A DNA stretch of 64,000 bases, from positions 496,001 to 560,000 of the forward strand of contig NZ_BAABAL010000017.1 in the NCBI RefSeq assembly GCF_039537405.1, read 5' to 3'. This DNA is from Allokutzneria multivorans (GTDB lineage Bacteria; Actinomycetota; Actinomycetes; Mycobacteriales; Pseudonocardiaceae). Below the pieces are notes generated by a model, which was not told the origin of the DNA, searched no databases, and saw only the letters and a program-made list of their open reading frames with translations. The translations under genes were made by a program, and so were the position numbers. Every line of letters begins with the position of its first letter. Position 1 is the stretch's first letter. Shown in pieces: positions 23,264-31,612 of this stretch.

Positions 23264-24258
23264 GCGAACGCCGGCTGGACATGCGGGTGCACGAGCCCAG
23301 TCACGTGGGCCGGGCTCGTGCGCTCGCGGTCGAGGCGGCCAAGCGAGCCGGGCTGTCGGAGGACGCGGTCGGCCAGGTCGCGCTCGCGGCCAGCGAGCTG
23401 GCCAGCAACCTGGTCAAGCACGCCGTCGACGGCATGCTGCTCGCCCGGCACGCGCCGGGGCGGCTCGACCTGGTCACGGTGGACCGAGGACCGGGCATGC
23501 GGGACCCGAAGCGCTGCCTCGCCGACGGGTTCTCCACGGCGGGCAGCATGGGGACCGGCATGGGTGCGATCCGTCGCTCGGCGGACTTCTTCGACCTGTA
23601 CTCCTTGCGCGGCAAGGGAGCCGCGGTGCTCGCGCGCTGGCTCGAAGGCGGTGCCGAGCCCGGCGCTGCCGGTCTCGTGCTCCCCGCGCCGGGGGAGTCG
23701 GCCTGCGGTGACGGCTGGCGCGTTGTCGACGACGGTCGGCGGGTGACGGCCGTGCTGGTCGACGGCTCCGGCCACGGAGAAGCGGCCGAGGCGGCCGCGG
23801 CGAGCGCGCTGAGGGTGGTCGACGAGTCCCCGTTCGTGCGACCGCTGGACGTGCTGGAGCTGATGCGCGAGCGGATCGCGCAGACCAGGGGCGCTGCCGC
23901 GGCGGTCGTGCGGATCGACCGCGAAGCCGAGATGCTCCACTTCGCCGGGGTGGGCAATATCGTGGTGAAGGTGCACGAACCCGGGGCGGAGCACGGCGTC
24001 CAGCTGGTGTCCTCGCCCGGGATAGTCGGCCACCGGAGCCAGCGCCACCGGCCTGTGGAGACGGTGCGGGAGTGGACGGCGGAGACCATGGTGATCATGA
24101 ACACCGACGGGATCAGCCAGCGGTGGTCGCTGGCCGACTGGCCCGGCGTGCGCGCGGCCGACCCGCTGCTGCTGAGCGCGCTGATCCTGTGGCAGGCCAA
24201 CCGTCTGCGGGACGACGCGGGGGTGCTCGTGCTCGCCGGGAACGGCGGCGGCCGATGA
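23260..24258 (+). CDS. GHKL kinase-PP2C phosphatase fusion (RsbX-like)
   Basis: 332 residues. Residues ~1-135 are an RsbT/RsbW-like ATPase domain (ALAASELASNLVKHAV, DRGPGMRDPKR, GSMGTGMGAI). Residues ~150-332 are a PP2C domain like RsbX: CGDGWRVVDDG, AVLVDGSGHGEAAEAA, MNTDGISQRW and DDAGVLVLAG retain the metal-binding aspartates. RsbX resets the stressosome by dephosphorylating RsbR and RsbS; here a kinase half is joined to it, so one protein could phosphorylate and dephosphorylate its partners. GTG 23260 overlaps the rsbT stop. Such fusions are known in actinomycetes; the actual substrates are inferred. Confidence 0.88.
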   Translation: MSERRLDMRVHEPSHVGRARALAVEAAKRAGLSEDAVGQVALAASELASNLVKHAVDGMLLARHAPGRLDLVTVDRGPGMRDPKRCLADGFSTAGSMGTGMGAIRRSADFFDLYSLRGKGAAVLARWLEGGAEPGAAGLVLPAPGESACGDGWRVVDDGRRVTAVLVDGSGHGEAAEAAAASALRVVDESPFVRPLDVLELMRERIAQTRGAAAAVVRIDREAEMLHFAGVGNIVVKVHEPGAEHGVQLVSSPGIVGHRSQRHRPVETVREWTAETMVIMNTDGISQRWSLADWPGVRAADPLLLSALILWQANRLRDDAGVLVLAGNGGGR

Positions 24259-25778
24259 GCCCGCGCAGAACCGAGCTGGTCACGCGCGAGGTCGGGAACG
24301 AGGCCGACGCGGCGCGGCTGCGCGAGCTGGTGCTGCGCGTGGTCCTCCAGCTGCCCGTCGACGACGTGAACCGGGCCGAGCTGCTCGTGGCGACCTCGCG
24401 GGAGCTGCGCGCGCTGCTCGGCGCCGGGGGCGGCACGGTGCGGATCGCGGTGGAGGACCTCCCCGAGGGGACACCGCTGCCGGTGCTCGGCGAGGAGCCG
24501 GAGCGGCTGGGCGAGGACGCGCTGCTGGTCCCGCTGCTGCGGGTGATCTCCGAGCAGCGCAAGGTGCTCGGCTGGCACCAGACCGAGCTGCAGCAGACCA
24601 ACGCGGGCCTGCTCGCCCTGCACGCGGAGCTGGAGCAGCAGCGGCGCAGGCTGACCTTCCTCGACGAGATCAGCCGGATGCTGGTCACCTCGCTCGCCGA
24701 GGACGAGGTGCTGCAACGGCTGGTGCAGCACCTGGTGCGCGCGGGCTTCGCCGAGACGGCCACCGCGTGGGTGCCCGTCGAGGAGGTCCTGTCCTGCGCC
24801 GCCACGACCGAGGACGAGATCCCGCGCATGCCCTCGCAGCGCGTGATCGCGGCCGCGCGGACCCACCGCACGCAGAGCGGCGAGGGCACGCTCGTGCTGC
24901 CGTTCCTGGTCGGCACCCAGAGCCTCGGCGTGCTCGAACTGCGGCGGCCGCAACCCGACTACGACGAGGACGAGCGCGAGCTGGGCAACCACGTGGCCAG
25001 CCGCGCGGCCGTGGCCATGCGCAACGCCCGCGAGTACGAGCGGGAGCGCGACCTCGCGGAGACCTTGCAGCGGGCGATGCTTCCCGCGCTGCCGCACCCG
25101 CCGGGCATGCGGGTCTGCGCGCGCTACCGCCCCGCGACTCGCGGCATCAACGTCGGCGGCGACTGGTTCGACGCGTTCACCCAGCCCGACGGGCGGCTCG
25201 TGCTGACCGTCGGCGACGTCACGGGGCACGGCATCGACGCCGCGCTGATGATGGGCCAGCTGCAGAAGGCGTTGCGCGCCTACGCGATCGAGGGGCACGG
25301 GCCCGCCACCACGCTCGGCCTGGTGCACAAGCTGATGCGGACGCAGGACACCGACCTCCTCGCGACCGCCGTGCTGGCCGAACTCGACCCGGAGACCGGA
25401 GTGCTGCGCTGGGCGGGCGCCGGGCACCTGCCGATGGCGCTGCGCTCTCCGGACGGCGCCGCGCGACTGCTCACCGAGCGGCAGGCTCCGCTGCTCGGAC
25501 TGCCCATGACCAGCCTGGAAGTGCCCGAGCACGCCACGGTCGTCGAGCCCGGCGGAGGCCTGCTGCTCTACACCGACGGCCTGGTCGAACGACGGCACTA
25601 CGACATCGATACCGGTTTGAGACGTTTGACCGGTGCGTTTGCTGCCGATCCCGGTATCCAGGGGGAGCCGTTGGTCCGGTCGATGCTCGCCGACCTGTTG
25701 ACGGACAGTCGGCACGAGGACGACATGTGCCTTCTCCTGTGCGAGCGAGTGGCATCTGAGAACCCTGATGCGGAGTGA
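24255..25778 (+). CDS. SpoIIE/RsbU-type PP2C phosphatase with GAF-like domain
   Basis: 507 residues. A helical N-terminus ends in a coiled coil (ELQQTNAGLLALHAELEQQ), then a GAF-like domain (~140-260: LDEISRMLVTSLAEDEVLQ to VASRAAVAMRNAREYER), then a linker RDLAETLQRAMLPALP and a PP2C domain with GGDWFDAF, VGDVTGHGIDAALMMGQL, YTDGLVERR and DDMCLLLCE, all metal ligands kept. By position it is the RsbU equivalent, activated by RsbT and acting on a phospho-STAS protein. ATG 24255 overlaps the previous stop. Confidence 0.92.
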   Translation: MSPRRTELVTREVGNEADAARLRELVLRVVLQLPVDDVNRAELLVATSRELRALLGAGGGTVRIAVEDLPEGTPLPVLGEEPERLGEDALLVPLLRVISEQRKVLGWHQTELQQTNAGLLALHAELEQQRRRLTFLDEISRMLVTSLAEDEVLQRLVQHLVRAGFAETATAWVPVEEVLSCAATTEDEIPRMPSQRVIAAARTHRTQSGEGTLVLPFLVGTQSLGVLELRRPQPDYDEDERELGNHVASRAAVAMRNAREYERERDLAETLQRAMLPALPHPPGMRVCARYRPATRGINVGGDWFDAFTQPDGRLVLTVGDVTGHGIDAALMMGQLQKALRAYAIEGHGPATTLGLVHKLMRTQDTDLLATAVLAELDPETGVLRWAGAGHLPMALRSPDGAARLLTERQAPLLGLPMTSLEVPEHATVVEPGGGLLLYTDGLVERRHYDIDTGLRRLTGAFAADPGIQGEPLVRSMLADLLTDSRHEDDMCLLLCERVASENPDAE

Positions 25779-26178
25779 GTGCGTGCAAGAGGCAGCGAGT
25801 TCGGAGTCCACGCGGACCGTCGTCCCGTTGCAGCGCGATCCCGGGGCCTGCGCGGCGGTCCGGGCCCTCGTGACGCGGGTGCTCGGCGGTTGGGAGATGC
25901 CGGAGGAGCTCGTGCGGGACGCGGTGCTGGTCGCGAACGAGTTGGTGGCCAACGCCGTCGAGCACGGTGAGGGGCAGGTGTGGTTCGGCCTGAGCAGGGT
26001 TGGAGCAGGCATCCGGATGGAGACCGGCGACAGCGGCGCCGAGCTGCCCCGCCTGCGCAGCACCGGCCCGACCGACGAGCGGCACCGGGGCCTGGTCATC
26101 ATCGGCGCGCTGAGCACCGGCTGGGGGATCGAGCACCGCCTCGACGGCAAGGTCGTCTGGGCCACCATGACCCCCTGA
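25768..26178 (+). CDS. RsbW-like anti-sigma ATP-binding protein
   Basis: 136-residue single GHKL domain: VLVANELVANAVEHGEGQV is the N box, METGDSGAELPRLR a weak G1 box (the usual DxGxG reads GDSGAEL) and RGLVIIGALSTGWGIEH the G2 region. Proteins of this actinobacterial group act as anti-sigma kinases or regulators for STAS proteins. Starts at ATG 25768 or GTG 25783; the first overlaps the PP2C stop. Last gene of the operon. No sigma factor gene is next to it, so the target lies elsewhere. Confidence 0.85.
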   Translation: MRSECVQEAASSESTRTVVPLQRDPGACAAVRALVTRVLGGWEMPEELVRDAVLVANELVANAVEHGEGQVWFGLSRVGAGIRMETGDSGAELPRLRSTGPTDERHRGLVIIGALSTGWGIEHRLDGKVVWATMTP

Positions 26179-26185
26179 CGTACCA

Positions 26186-26222
26186 GAGCCTGTCCCGTTG
26201 GCGTTTGAGCTGTGCGTTCCGG
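26186..26222 (+). repeat. solitary end related to the 11707 MITE
   Basis: GAGCCTGTCCCGTTGGCG followed by TTTGAGCTGTGCGTTCCGG aligns with the left end of the element at 11707 (GGGCCTGTCCTGTAAGTGG, TTGAGCTGCGTATTCCGG) at roughly three quarters identity. No matching inverted end is seen, so this would be a truncated copy. Confidence 0.45.
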
Positions 26223-26249
26223 GGCGCGCGGAACGGGAGCGCGGTGCGG

Positions 26250-27353
26250 TCAGGGGCGGCCGCGCCAGTCGAGGCAGACCGCCACGGCGTCGTCCTCGGG
26301 GTCGGCCTCTCCGCCGAAGCGGCCGAGGTCGGCGAGGAGTGCGCGGACCGTCTCGGCCGCTGACAGCTCCCTGGTGCCTGCCAGCAGGAGGGGCAGCTGC
26401 TCGTCGCCGTAGCTGCGCTCGCCGGAGCGCGCCTCGTAGACGCCGTCGCTGATGATCACCAGGCGGTCGCCGGGCACCAGCTCGAAGCGCTGCTCCAGGT
26501 AGTGGGTGCTGTCGAACATGCCCAGCGGCAGCTGCGGCTCCAACCGCATGTCCAGCACCTCGTCGCCGCGCAGGCGCCAGATCTGCGGAGAACCCGCGTC
26601 GATCACCGCGAGCCGCCCGGTGGCCAGCTCGATCTGCAGCAGCAGCGTGGACACGTGCTGCTTGCCGCCGTGCTGCGCCCAGATCGCCTGGTCCGCCAGC
26701 GCCGCCTGGTCGGCCAGCTCGACACCGGCGCGGCGGGCGTTGCGCAGCGCGTGGATGGCCAGGCTGGTCAGCAGCGCCGCGTCGACGCTCTCGCCCATGC
26801 CGTTGGTGACCGCGATGGTCAGGTGCTCCTCGTCGGAGCTCCAGTCGAAGTTGTCCCCGCGCACCGCGTACGCGGGCTCCAGCTGACCGGCGAGGCTGAA
26901 CTCCGCCTGGTCGAGGCCGCGGCCGGGCAGCAGGTCCCACTGCATCTCCGCGGCGAGGGTGAGCCGTTCGGTGCGGCGGGCCCTGCGGAAGCGGTCGGTG
27001 ACGACCTCCGCGACGATCAGCGCCTGCCCGATCCGATCGGCCAGCTCGGCCAGCTCCGCGAGGTCCCCCGGTGGTGTCCCCGACCAGCGCAGCCGGAGCA
27101 CGCCGAGCTGGTCGCCCCTGACGCTGATCGGCAGGTGGTGGAAGTCCCCGTCGACCACGGCCCTCTGCTGGGCAAACGCGGTCCCGGCGGGGGAGGAGGG
27201 GACGGCGTGCCCGCCCGTTCCCGGGTGCAGCACGGGCTCCAGCGAGCGGGACCGGTAGTCGGCAAGCAACACCTCGGCTTCCTCGGCCCCGTAGCGGGTG
27301 TGGAGAATGTCCCGCACGGCGTCGCCGAGGCTGTGCGCGGGCGCGCTCGTCAT
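26250..27353 (-). CDS. PP2C-like (SpoIIE) protein with altered metal motif
   Basis: 367 residues from ATG 27353. The N-terminal ~150 residues form a GAF-like sensor region (GGHAVPSSPAGTAFAQQRAV, LPISVRGDQLGVLRLRW). The C-terminal PP2C domain has RGDNFDWSSDEEHL, IISDGVYEARSGE and DDAVAVCLDW. In the central motif that normally reads DGMGHG or GDVTGHG it has AVTNGMGESVDA, so a core aspartate is asparagine and the histidine-glycine is lost. It may be weakly active or a pseudo-phosphatase. It converges on the stressosome operon and is divergent from a MarR gene. Confidence 0.85.
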   Translation of the reverse strand: MTSAPAHSLGDAVRDILHTRYGAEEAEVLLADYRSRSLEPVLHPGTGGHAVPSSPAGTAFAQQRAVVDGDFHHLPISVRGDQLGVLRLRWSGTPPGDLAELAELADRIGQALIVAEVVTDRFRRARRTERLTLAAEMQWDLLPGRGLDQAEFSLAGQLEPAYAVRGDNFDWSSDEEHLTIAVTNGMGESVDAALLTSLAIHALRNARRAGVELADQAALADQAIWAQHGGKQHVSTLLLQIELATGRLAVIDAGSPQIWRLRGDEVLDMRLEPQLPLGMFDSTHYLEQRFELVPGDRLVIISDGVYEARSGERSYGDEQLPLLLAGTRELSAAETVRALLADLGRFGGEADPEDDAVAVCLDWRGRP

Positions 27354-27477
27354 GGCACGCTCGGCGTCAGTCAGCCGATGGGTCGGGTGCAACAGGTCCT
27401 CCTGGAGCGCCGGGCGCGGAACGGATGGCCCAGCCCGGGGCCGTTGTTCTAGTGGATGCCCCGGAACAGGGGCGGAA

Positions 27478-27987
27478 ATGTCGACGCTTCTCGTCAGATC
27501 AGAGTGGAGTATGGCGCTGGTGCGGCACACCAACCACCAATCGGCCGACATCGCGGCCGCAGTGGAGGCAGCCGCGGAGGCCCTGGTGATCGTCTGGGGC
27601 CGCAGTTCGGAGCGCCTGCACCCGAAGGTCTCGCCGTCCCAGCTGCGCGCGCTGCTGGTGGTGGAGCAGCACGGCGCGCTCACCCTCGGCGGCCTGGCGG
27701 AGGAGCTGGGCGCGATCCCGTCCTCGGCGAGCCGGCTGTGCGACCGGCTGCAGGCCGCCGGTCTGCTCGCGCGCACCACGGGCTCCACCGACCGCCGTGA
27801 GGTGTCGCTGCGGCTGACCAAGGACGGCCAGCGCCTGCTGGAGGAGCTGCGGCTGACCAGGCGCGAGGAGCTGGCCAGGGTGCTGGAGGCGATGAACCCG
27901 CAGGCCAGGGAGGCGTTGCTGGCCGGACTGGACGCCTTCCGGGTGGCGTCGGTGCGCGCGGGACTGCGCAGCGGGGAGACCGGCTAG
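27478..27987 (+). CDS. MarR family transcriptional regulator
   Basis: 169 residues with a winged-helix MarR domain: VSPSQLRALLVVEQHGALTL, GGLAEELGAIPSSASRLCDRL (recognition helix) and the wing STDRREVSLRLTKDG. Start ATG 27478; ATG 27511 is an alternative. It is divergent from the PP2C-like gene. Downstream, at 28067-28113, two TTGCCC palindromes suited to a MarR protein lie at its 3' end rather than at its promoter. Confidence 0.88.
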   Translation: MSTLLVRSEWSMALVRHTNHQSADIAAAVEAAAEALVIVWGRSSERLHPKVSPSQLRALLVVEQHGALTLGGLAEELGAIPSSASRLCDRLQAAGLLARTTGSTDRREVSLRLTKDGQRLLEELRLTRREELARVLEAMNPQAREALLAGLDAFRVASVRAGLRSGETG

Positions 27988-28066
27988 CGCTGCGGGGAGA
28001 ACGGCCGGCGCCGAGGAGTGCCCAGACCCGTGAAGCCTCGACATGCCGCCAGCCTCCAGAAGATGT

Positions 28067-28113
28067 TTGCCCTAGGGCAAGAATTCTAGCGAGCGACCGT
28101 TGCCCTTGTGCAA
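28067..28113. promoter_or_regulatory. two TTGCCC-type palindromes
   Basis: TTGCCCTAGGGCAA (28067-28080, a perfect 14-bp palindrome) and TTGCCCTTGTGCAA (28100-28113, imperfect) have centres 33 bp apart, about three helical turns. They look like paired operators of a MarR/TetR-type protein, yet sit between the 3' ends of two convergent genes. Confidence 0.5.
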
Positions 28114-28155
28114 GTAGTAGGTCGAGTACTCCCTCGGCGTGTCCCGCTCACCGGC

Positions 28156-28671
28156 TCAGCGGCTCGGCGGGACCGCGACGGTGGTGTTCGCCGGAGTGGT
28201 CGCGGTCGTCGTCCGCGTGGTGGTGGCGGGCTGGGCCGGGGTGGTCGTGGTCGGCGGGTCGTCCTGGCTCGGCAGCGGGATCAGCACCGTGGGCACGACG
28301 ATCGAGGGCAGCTGGATCGGCGACGGGCTCGGCGTGACCAGGGTGCTCCCGTTGATCACCGTGGTGGTCGGGACGAGGGTGATCGAGGTGCGGCCGGGCT
28401 GGTACTCCATCGGCCTGCCGTCGGGGTTGGTCTCGTAGTGCTGGTCCGCGCCGCCCTCGCCGGGGCGTGACGCGCCGTCGCCGTTCCTGCCGGGGGTTCC
28501 GGTGGAGGTGAGCTGGTCGGTCAGCAGGACGCCGAGCACGACGGCGACGGCCGCCGAGGTCGCCAGGGCGAGCGACCAGACCGGGAACGGAAGGCGGGCG
28601 CGTGCCGCCGAGCCCTCAAGTGAGGGAGATTCGTGTTCCGCGGCGGTCTTCCGGGGGGAACTGTCGGACAA
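28156..28671 (-). CDS. membrane-anchored Thr/Pro-rich extracellular protein
   Basis: 171 residues from a TTG start at 28671, chosen because AGGAG lies seven bases upstream. A short cytoplasmic N-terminus is followed by one membrane helix (WSLALATSAAVAVVLGVLL) and a low-complexity outside tail rich in Thr and Pro (TTTTPAQPATTTRTTT near the end). The tail suggests a wall-spanning or glycosylated linker. No catalytic domain is seen and no family is recognised. The composition of the 3' half is repeat-like, so the exact C-terminus is the only uncertain part. Confidence 0.65.
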   Translation of the reverse strand: MSDSSPRKTAAEHESPSLEGSAARARLPFPVWSLALATSAAVAVVLGVLLTDQLTSTGTPGRNGDGASRPGEGGADQHYETNPDGRPMEYQPGRTSITLVPTTTVINGSTLVTPSPSPIQLPSIVVPTVLIPLPSQDDPPTTTTPAQPATTTRTTTATTPANTTVAVPPSR

Positions 28672-28859
28672 AAGGGACTCCTGGGCAGGGCGCGGCACAC
28701 CGCCGCGCATGGCTCCCCGAACCGCGCGGCCATGTAATCACCGAGGCGCTCAAGGACTCGAATCCGTTCACTCGTCCGGGTGGTCCAGGTGGCGGATTGC
28801 CGCACTGCGGACCCCATGGGAAAAAGTCTTAACAAATTCCCCGGGGACGGAGACCGTTC

Positions 28860-29840
28860 ATGTTGAAGTGCACGTCAACCCTGGTCAGGAGCCTGGCTGT
28901 CGGCGCTGCGGCGGTGCTCGCGCTGGGCGTGGCGACCCCCTCGGCGCTGGCGTACTCGGGGGCCTTCCAGCACACCCAGAGCGTGGGCAACCGGGGCGCG
29001 GACGTCGCCGCCGTGCAGCACCTGCTGCGCCAGCACGGGCAGGCCACCGCGGTCGACGGGGTGTTCAGCGCGGACACCGCGACCGCCGTCAAAGCCTTCC
29101 AGCAGACCAAGTCCCTGCCCGTCGACGGCATCGTCGGGCCGAAGACCTGGGCCGCGCTGGCGGTGCAGGTGCGCGAGGGCGACACCGGCGAGGCCGTTTC
29201 CGCGTTGCAGGCGCAGCTCAACGCCAAGCGCAAGCTCTCGCTGAAGGTCACCGGCACCTTCGACGCCGCGACGAAGCAGGCCGTGACCAGCTTCCAGTCG
29301 CACGCGGGCATCGGCGCCGACGGCGTCGCGGGACCCATCACCTGGGAGAACCTGGTGTGGCACTTCGACTACCCGGACTTCGCCGCCGGGTTGTGCGACA
29401 AGGACCCCGACGGCAACGGCACCGCGAACTGGGGCACCGCGAGCACCATCGCCCAGCTCGAAGCGGCCGCGCGCGGCTTCGCCTCCACCAACCAGGGCAA
29501 GATCCCGCTCGGCGACGTCAGCTTCGAGCACGGCGGCGCGATCAACGGCCACTCCAGCCACCGCGTCGGCATGGACGTCGACATCTGGCCGATCCGCACC
29601 GACAGCAAGCAGTGCTCGGCCGGGCGGATCACCTGGGAGTCCTCGACCTACGACCGCGCCGCGACCCGGCAGCTCGTGAAGGCGATCAAGGCGGCGGCGC
29701 CCGGCCACGTGAAGGTGGTCTGGTTCAACGACCCCGTGCTGATCAGGGAAGGTCTGACGCAGCCGCTGGTCAACCACTCCAACCACCTGCACGTGCGCTA
29801 CTGCGCGAAGACCCACCCCAGCAGCCTCTACACCTGTTAG
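28860..29840 (+). CDS. secreted murein endopeptidase (M74-like) with two peptidoglycan-binding domains
   Basis: 326 residues. Signal peptide 1-31 (LVRSLAVGAAAVLALGVATPSALA). Two peptidoglycan-binding type 1 repeats follow: GADVAAVQHLLRQHG to DGIVGPKTWAAL, and GEAVSALQAQLN to DGVAGPITWENL. The C-terminal domain has HSSHRVGMDVDIWP (zinc ligands His and Asp) and HSNHLHVRYC, the MepA/peptidase M74 pattern of penicillin-insensitive murein endopeptidases. It would cut peptide cross-links in the wall. GGAG lies about eight bases before ATG 28860. Stands alone between promoters. Confidence 0.92.
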   Translation: MLKCTSTLVRSLAVGAAAVLALGVATPSALAYSGAFQHTQSVGNRGADVAAVQHLLRQHGQATAVDGVFSADTATAVKAFQQTKSLPVDGIVGPKTWAALAVQVREGDTGEAVSALQAQLNAKRKLSLKVTGTFDAATKQAVTSFQSHAGIGADGVAGPITWENLVWHFDYPDFAAGLCDKDPDGNGTANWGTASTIAQLEAAARGFASTNQGKIPLGDVSFEHGGAINGHSSHRVGMDVDIWPIRTDSKQCSAGRITWESSTYDRAATRQLVKAIKAAAPGHVKVVWFNDPVLIREGLTQPLVNHSNHLHVRYCAKTHPSSLYTC

Positions 29841-30668
29841 CTAACGGGTGTGCGCGACGAGCGCTGACACGAACGTGCCCCACAGCTGCCTGGGGACCTC
29901 GTGCCCTGCCCCTTGCAGGACCAGCAGTTCCGCGCCGGGGATCGCATCGCGCAGCGCTTCGCCGTGGGGCAACGGGAAGACGGGGTCGAGCTCGCCGTGC
30001 ACGACGAGCGCGGGCACGGCGATGTCCCCGAAGCCGCCTGAGGTCGGGCCGTCGAAGTCGATGAGGAAGTGGTTGGTCAGCGCGGAGGCGATGTTGTTCG
30101 TCCGAGCCACGTCCTCTTCGACGAGCGCGCGCGTCGCGTGCTCGTCGAAGTAGGGCGAGCCACCCGAGTACGCCTTGAGCAGATCGGTGACGAACTCGAC
30201 CACAGCAGCGGTGTCGGTCGGGTCCGGGTTCTCCGGGGTGTGCGCGAGGAACTCCTCGGACATCGGAGGTAGGTCGTCTTCGCCGGTGCTGGTGGTCACG
30301 AAGGTCAGCGACGCCACCCGGTCCGGGTGATCAACACCAAGGGTCAGCGCGATCGCCCCGGCCATCGATCTGCCCACCACGTGCGCGCGCTCGATCCCCA
30401 GCGCGTCAAGGACTCCGACGGCGTCGCGGGTCATGTCCGACAAGGAGTACCCGGGCTTGCCGGGCGGGTAGCTGACCGAGCGGCCGGTGTCGCGGTTGTC
30501 GTAGCGGACCACGAACCGGCCGTGCCCGGCGATCGCCGAGCAGAGGTCGCTCTCCCACCCGAGCATCGACGCACCCGCCCCATGGATCAGCAGGATCGCC
30601 GGGTGGGTCGCGTCACCGAAGGTCTCCACGCACAGCTGCACGCCGTTCGCGTCGATGAGCTTCTCCAT
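29841..30668 (-). CDS. alpha/beta hydrolase
   Basis: 275 residues from ATG 30668, which has AAGGAG seven bases upstream; ATG 30704, overlapping the stop of the LLM gene, is an alternative. Motifs: LLIHGAGASMLGWE (oxyanion), VGRSMAGAIAL (nucleophile Ser in GRSMAG), VHGELDPVFPLPHG (acid) and GAGHEVPRQ (His). It resembles aclacinomycin methylesterase/RdmC-type and epoxide-hydrolase-like proteins. Forms a two-gene operon with the LLM flavin oxidoreductase, so it may hydrolyse the oxidised product. Substrate unknown. Confidence 0.88.
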   Translation of the reverse strand: MEKLIDANGVQLCVETFGDATHPAILLIHGAGASMLGWESDLCSAIAGHGRFVVRYDNRDTGRSVSYPPGKPGYSLSDMTRDAVGVLDALGIERAHVVGRSMAGAIALTLGVDHPDRVASLTFVTTSTGEDDLPPMSEEFLAHTPENPDPTDTAAVVEFVTDLLKAYSGGSPYFDEHATRALVEEDVARTNNIASALTNHFLIDFDGPTSGGFGDIAVPALVVHGELDPVFPLPHGEALRDAIPGAELLVLQGAGHEVPRQLWGTFVSALVAHTR

Positions 30669-30700
30669 CGTCTTCTCCTTGCTGTTCGTGGGATCGCTGC

Positions 30701-31528
30701 TCATGGTGTTGCCTTGATCGCCGGGCCGTCGCGAAGCACGCCGCGGACCTCGTCGGCGGTGACCGAGTGCGGGTCGAACGCGGTGAGACACCAGGTCGCC
30801 CCCGCCCGAACGTAGGCCGAGATGTCGGCGCCGGGCTCGACCTCCGCCACGTAGTCGTAGGGCTGGCCGTCCCCGGCGCGCAGGTCGCTGACCTGGCTCA
30901 CCGCCTCGGCGAACTCCTCGGGCGATGTCAGGTTGACCGGGAAGAACCCGTCGAGGCGGGCCGCCCTGCGCATCGGCCGGATCTTGCCCGGGAAACCCGC
31001 AGCCCACACCGGGATGCCCGTCGGCCGCACCGGCGTCGGCAGGAACTGGATGCCGTCGACGGTGTAGTGCTCGCCGTGGTGGTGCACGGTCTCGCCGGAC
31101 CACGCGGCGGCCAGGATCTCCAGAGCCTCGTCGAGCTTGCGGGCGCGCACGCGGTCGTCGGTCTCCTCTCCGGTGCGGGAGAACTCCCCGGCGAACCGGT
31201 CGCTGCCCAGGCCGACGCCGAGGGTGAGCCGCCCGTTGCCGAGCCGGTCCAGCGTCACCGTCTCCCTGGCCAGCTTCGTGGGCCTGCGCCGCGCGATCGC
31301 CGAGACCATCGGCCCGAAGCGCAGCCTTTCGGTGGCCGTGGCGACGGCGGCGAGGGTGATCCACGGATCGGCCGTCTCGCGCACCGGCTCGCGCCAGCGG
31401 ATGTGGTCCCAGACGAACAGCCCGGACCAGCCCGCCTCCTCGGCCTCGGCGGCGAGGCGGGCGATCAGCAGCGGGTCGGCCAGCTCGTCGAAGAGGGGCA
31501 GCCAGAGCGCGCATTTCGCAGTGGTCAT
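30701..31528 (-). CDS. LLM class flavin-dependent oxidoreductase
   Basis: 275-residue luciferase-like monooxygenase-fold protein: WSGLFVWDHIRWREP, LAAVATATERLRFGPMVSAIARRRPTKLARE, RLTLGVGLGSD and GIPVWAAGFPGK are family hallmarks. It would use FMNH2 or F420H2 on a small organic substrate. ATG 31528. Divergent from a LysR regulator with a T-N11-A dyad between them, and coupled to the downstream hydrolase, so LysR probably controls the pair. Confidence 0.92.
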   Translation of the reverse strand: MTTAKCALWLPLFDELADPLLIARLAAEAEEAGWSGLFVWDHIRWREPVRETADPWITLAAVATATERLRFGPMVSAIARRRPTKLARETVTLDRLGNGRLTLGVGLGSDRFAGEFSRTGEETDDRVRARKLDEALEILAAAWSGETVHHHGEHYTVDGIQFLPTPVRPTGIPVWAAGFPGKIRPMRRAARLDGFFPVNLTSPEEFAEAVSQVSDLRAGDGQPYDYVAEVEPGADISAYVRAGATWCLTAFDPHSVTADEVRGVLRDGPAIKATP

Positions 31529-31565
31529 GCGAGAAACGCTATGGACGCCACGGCATTATGAAAAG

Positions 31566-31590
31566 TGATTGATTGTGATCCATTCAATCA
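31566..31590. promoter_or_regulatory. LysR operator (T-N11-A dyad)
   Basis: TGATTGA at 31566-31572 and TCAATCA at 31584-31590 are perfect 7-bp arms separated by exactly 11 bp, the classic LysR-type box, 38 bp from the LLM start and 23 bp from the LysR start. Confidence 0.75.
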
Positions 31591-31612
31591 GCTCTGCTGA
31601 TAGCTTGGCGGT

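Noticed and set aside
23301..26168. Long minus-strand frame opposite the stressosome operon
   Set aside because: A shadow of the real genes; no start region or domain, and the plus-strand frames carry all conserved motifs.
28014..28054. Minus-strand ORF starting MSRLHGSGHS with a GGAGG site
   Set aside because: It would run antisense through marR and lacks any known domain; noted only because of the orphan operators beside it.
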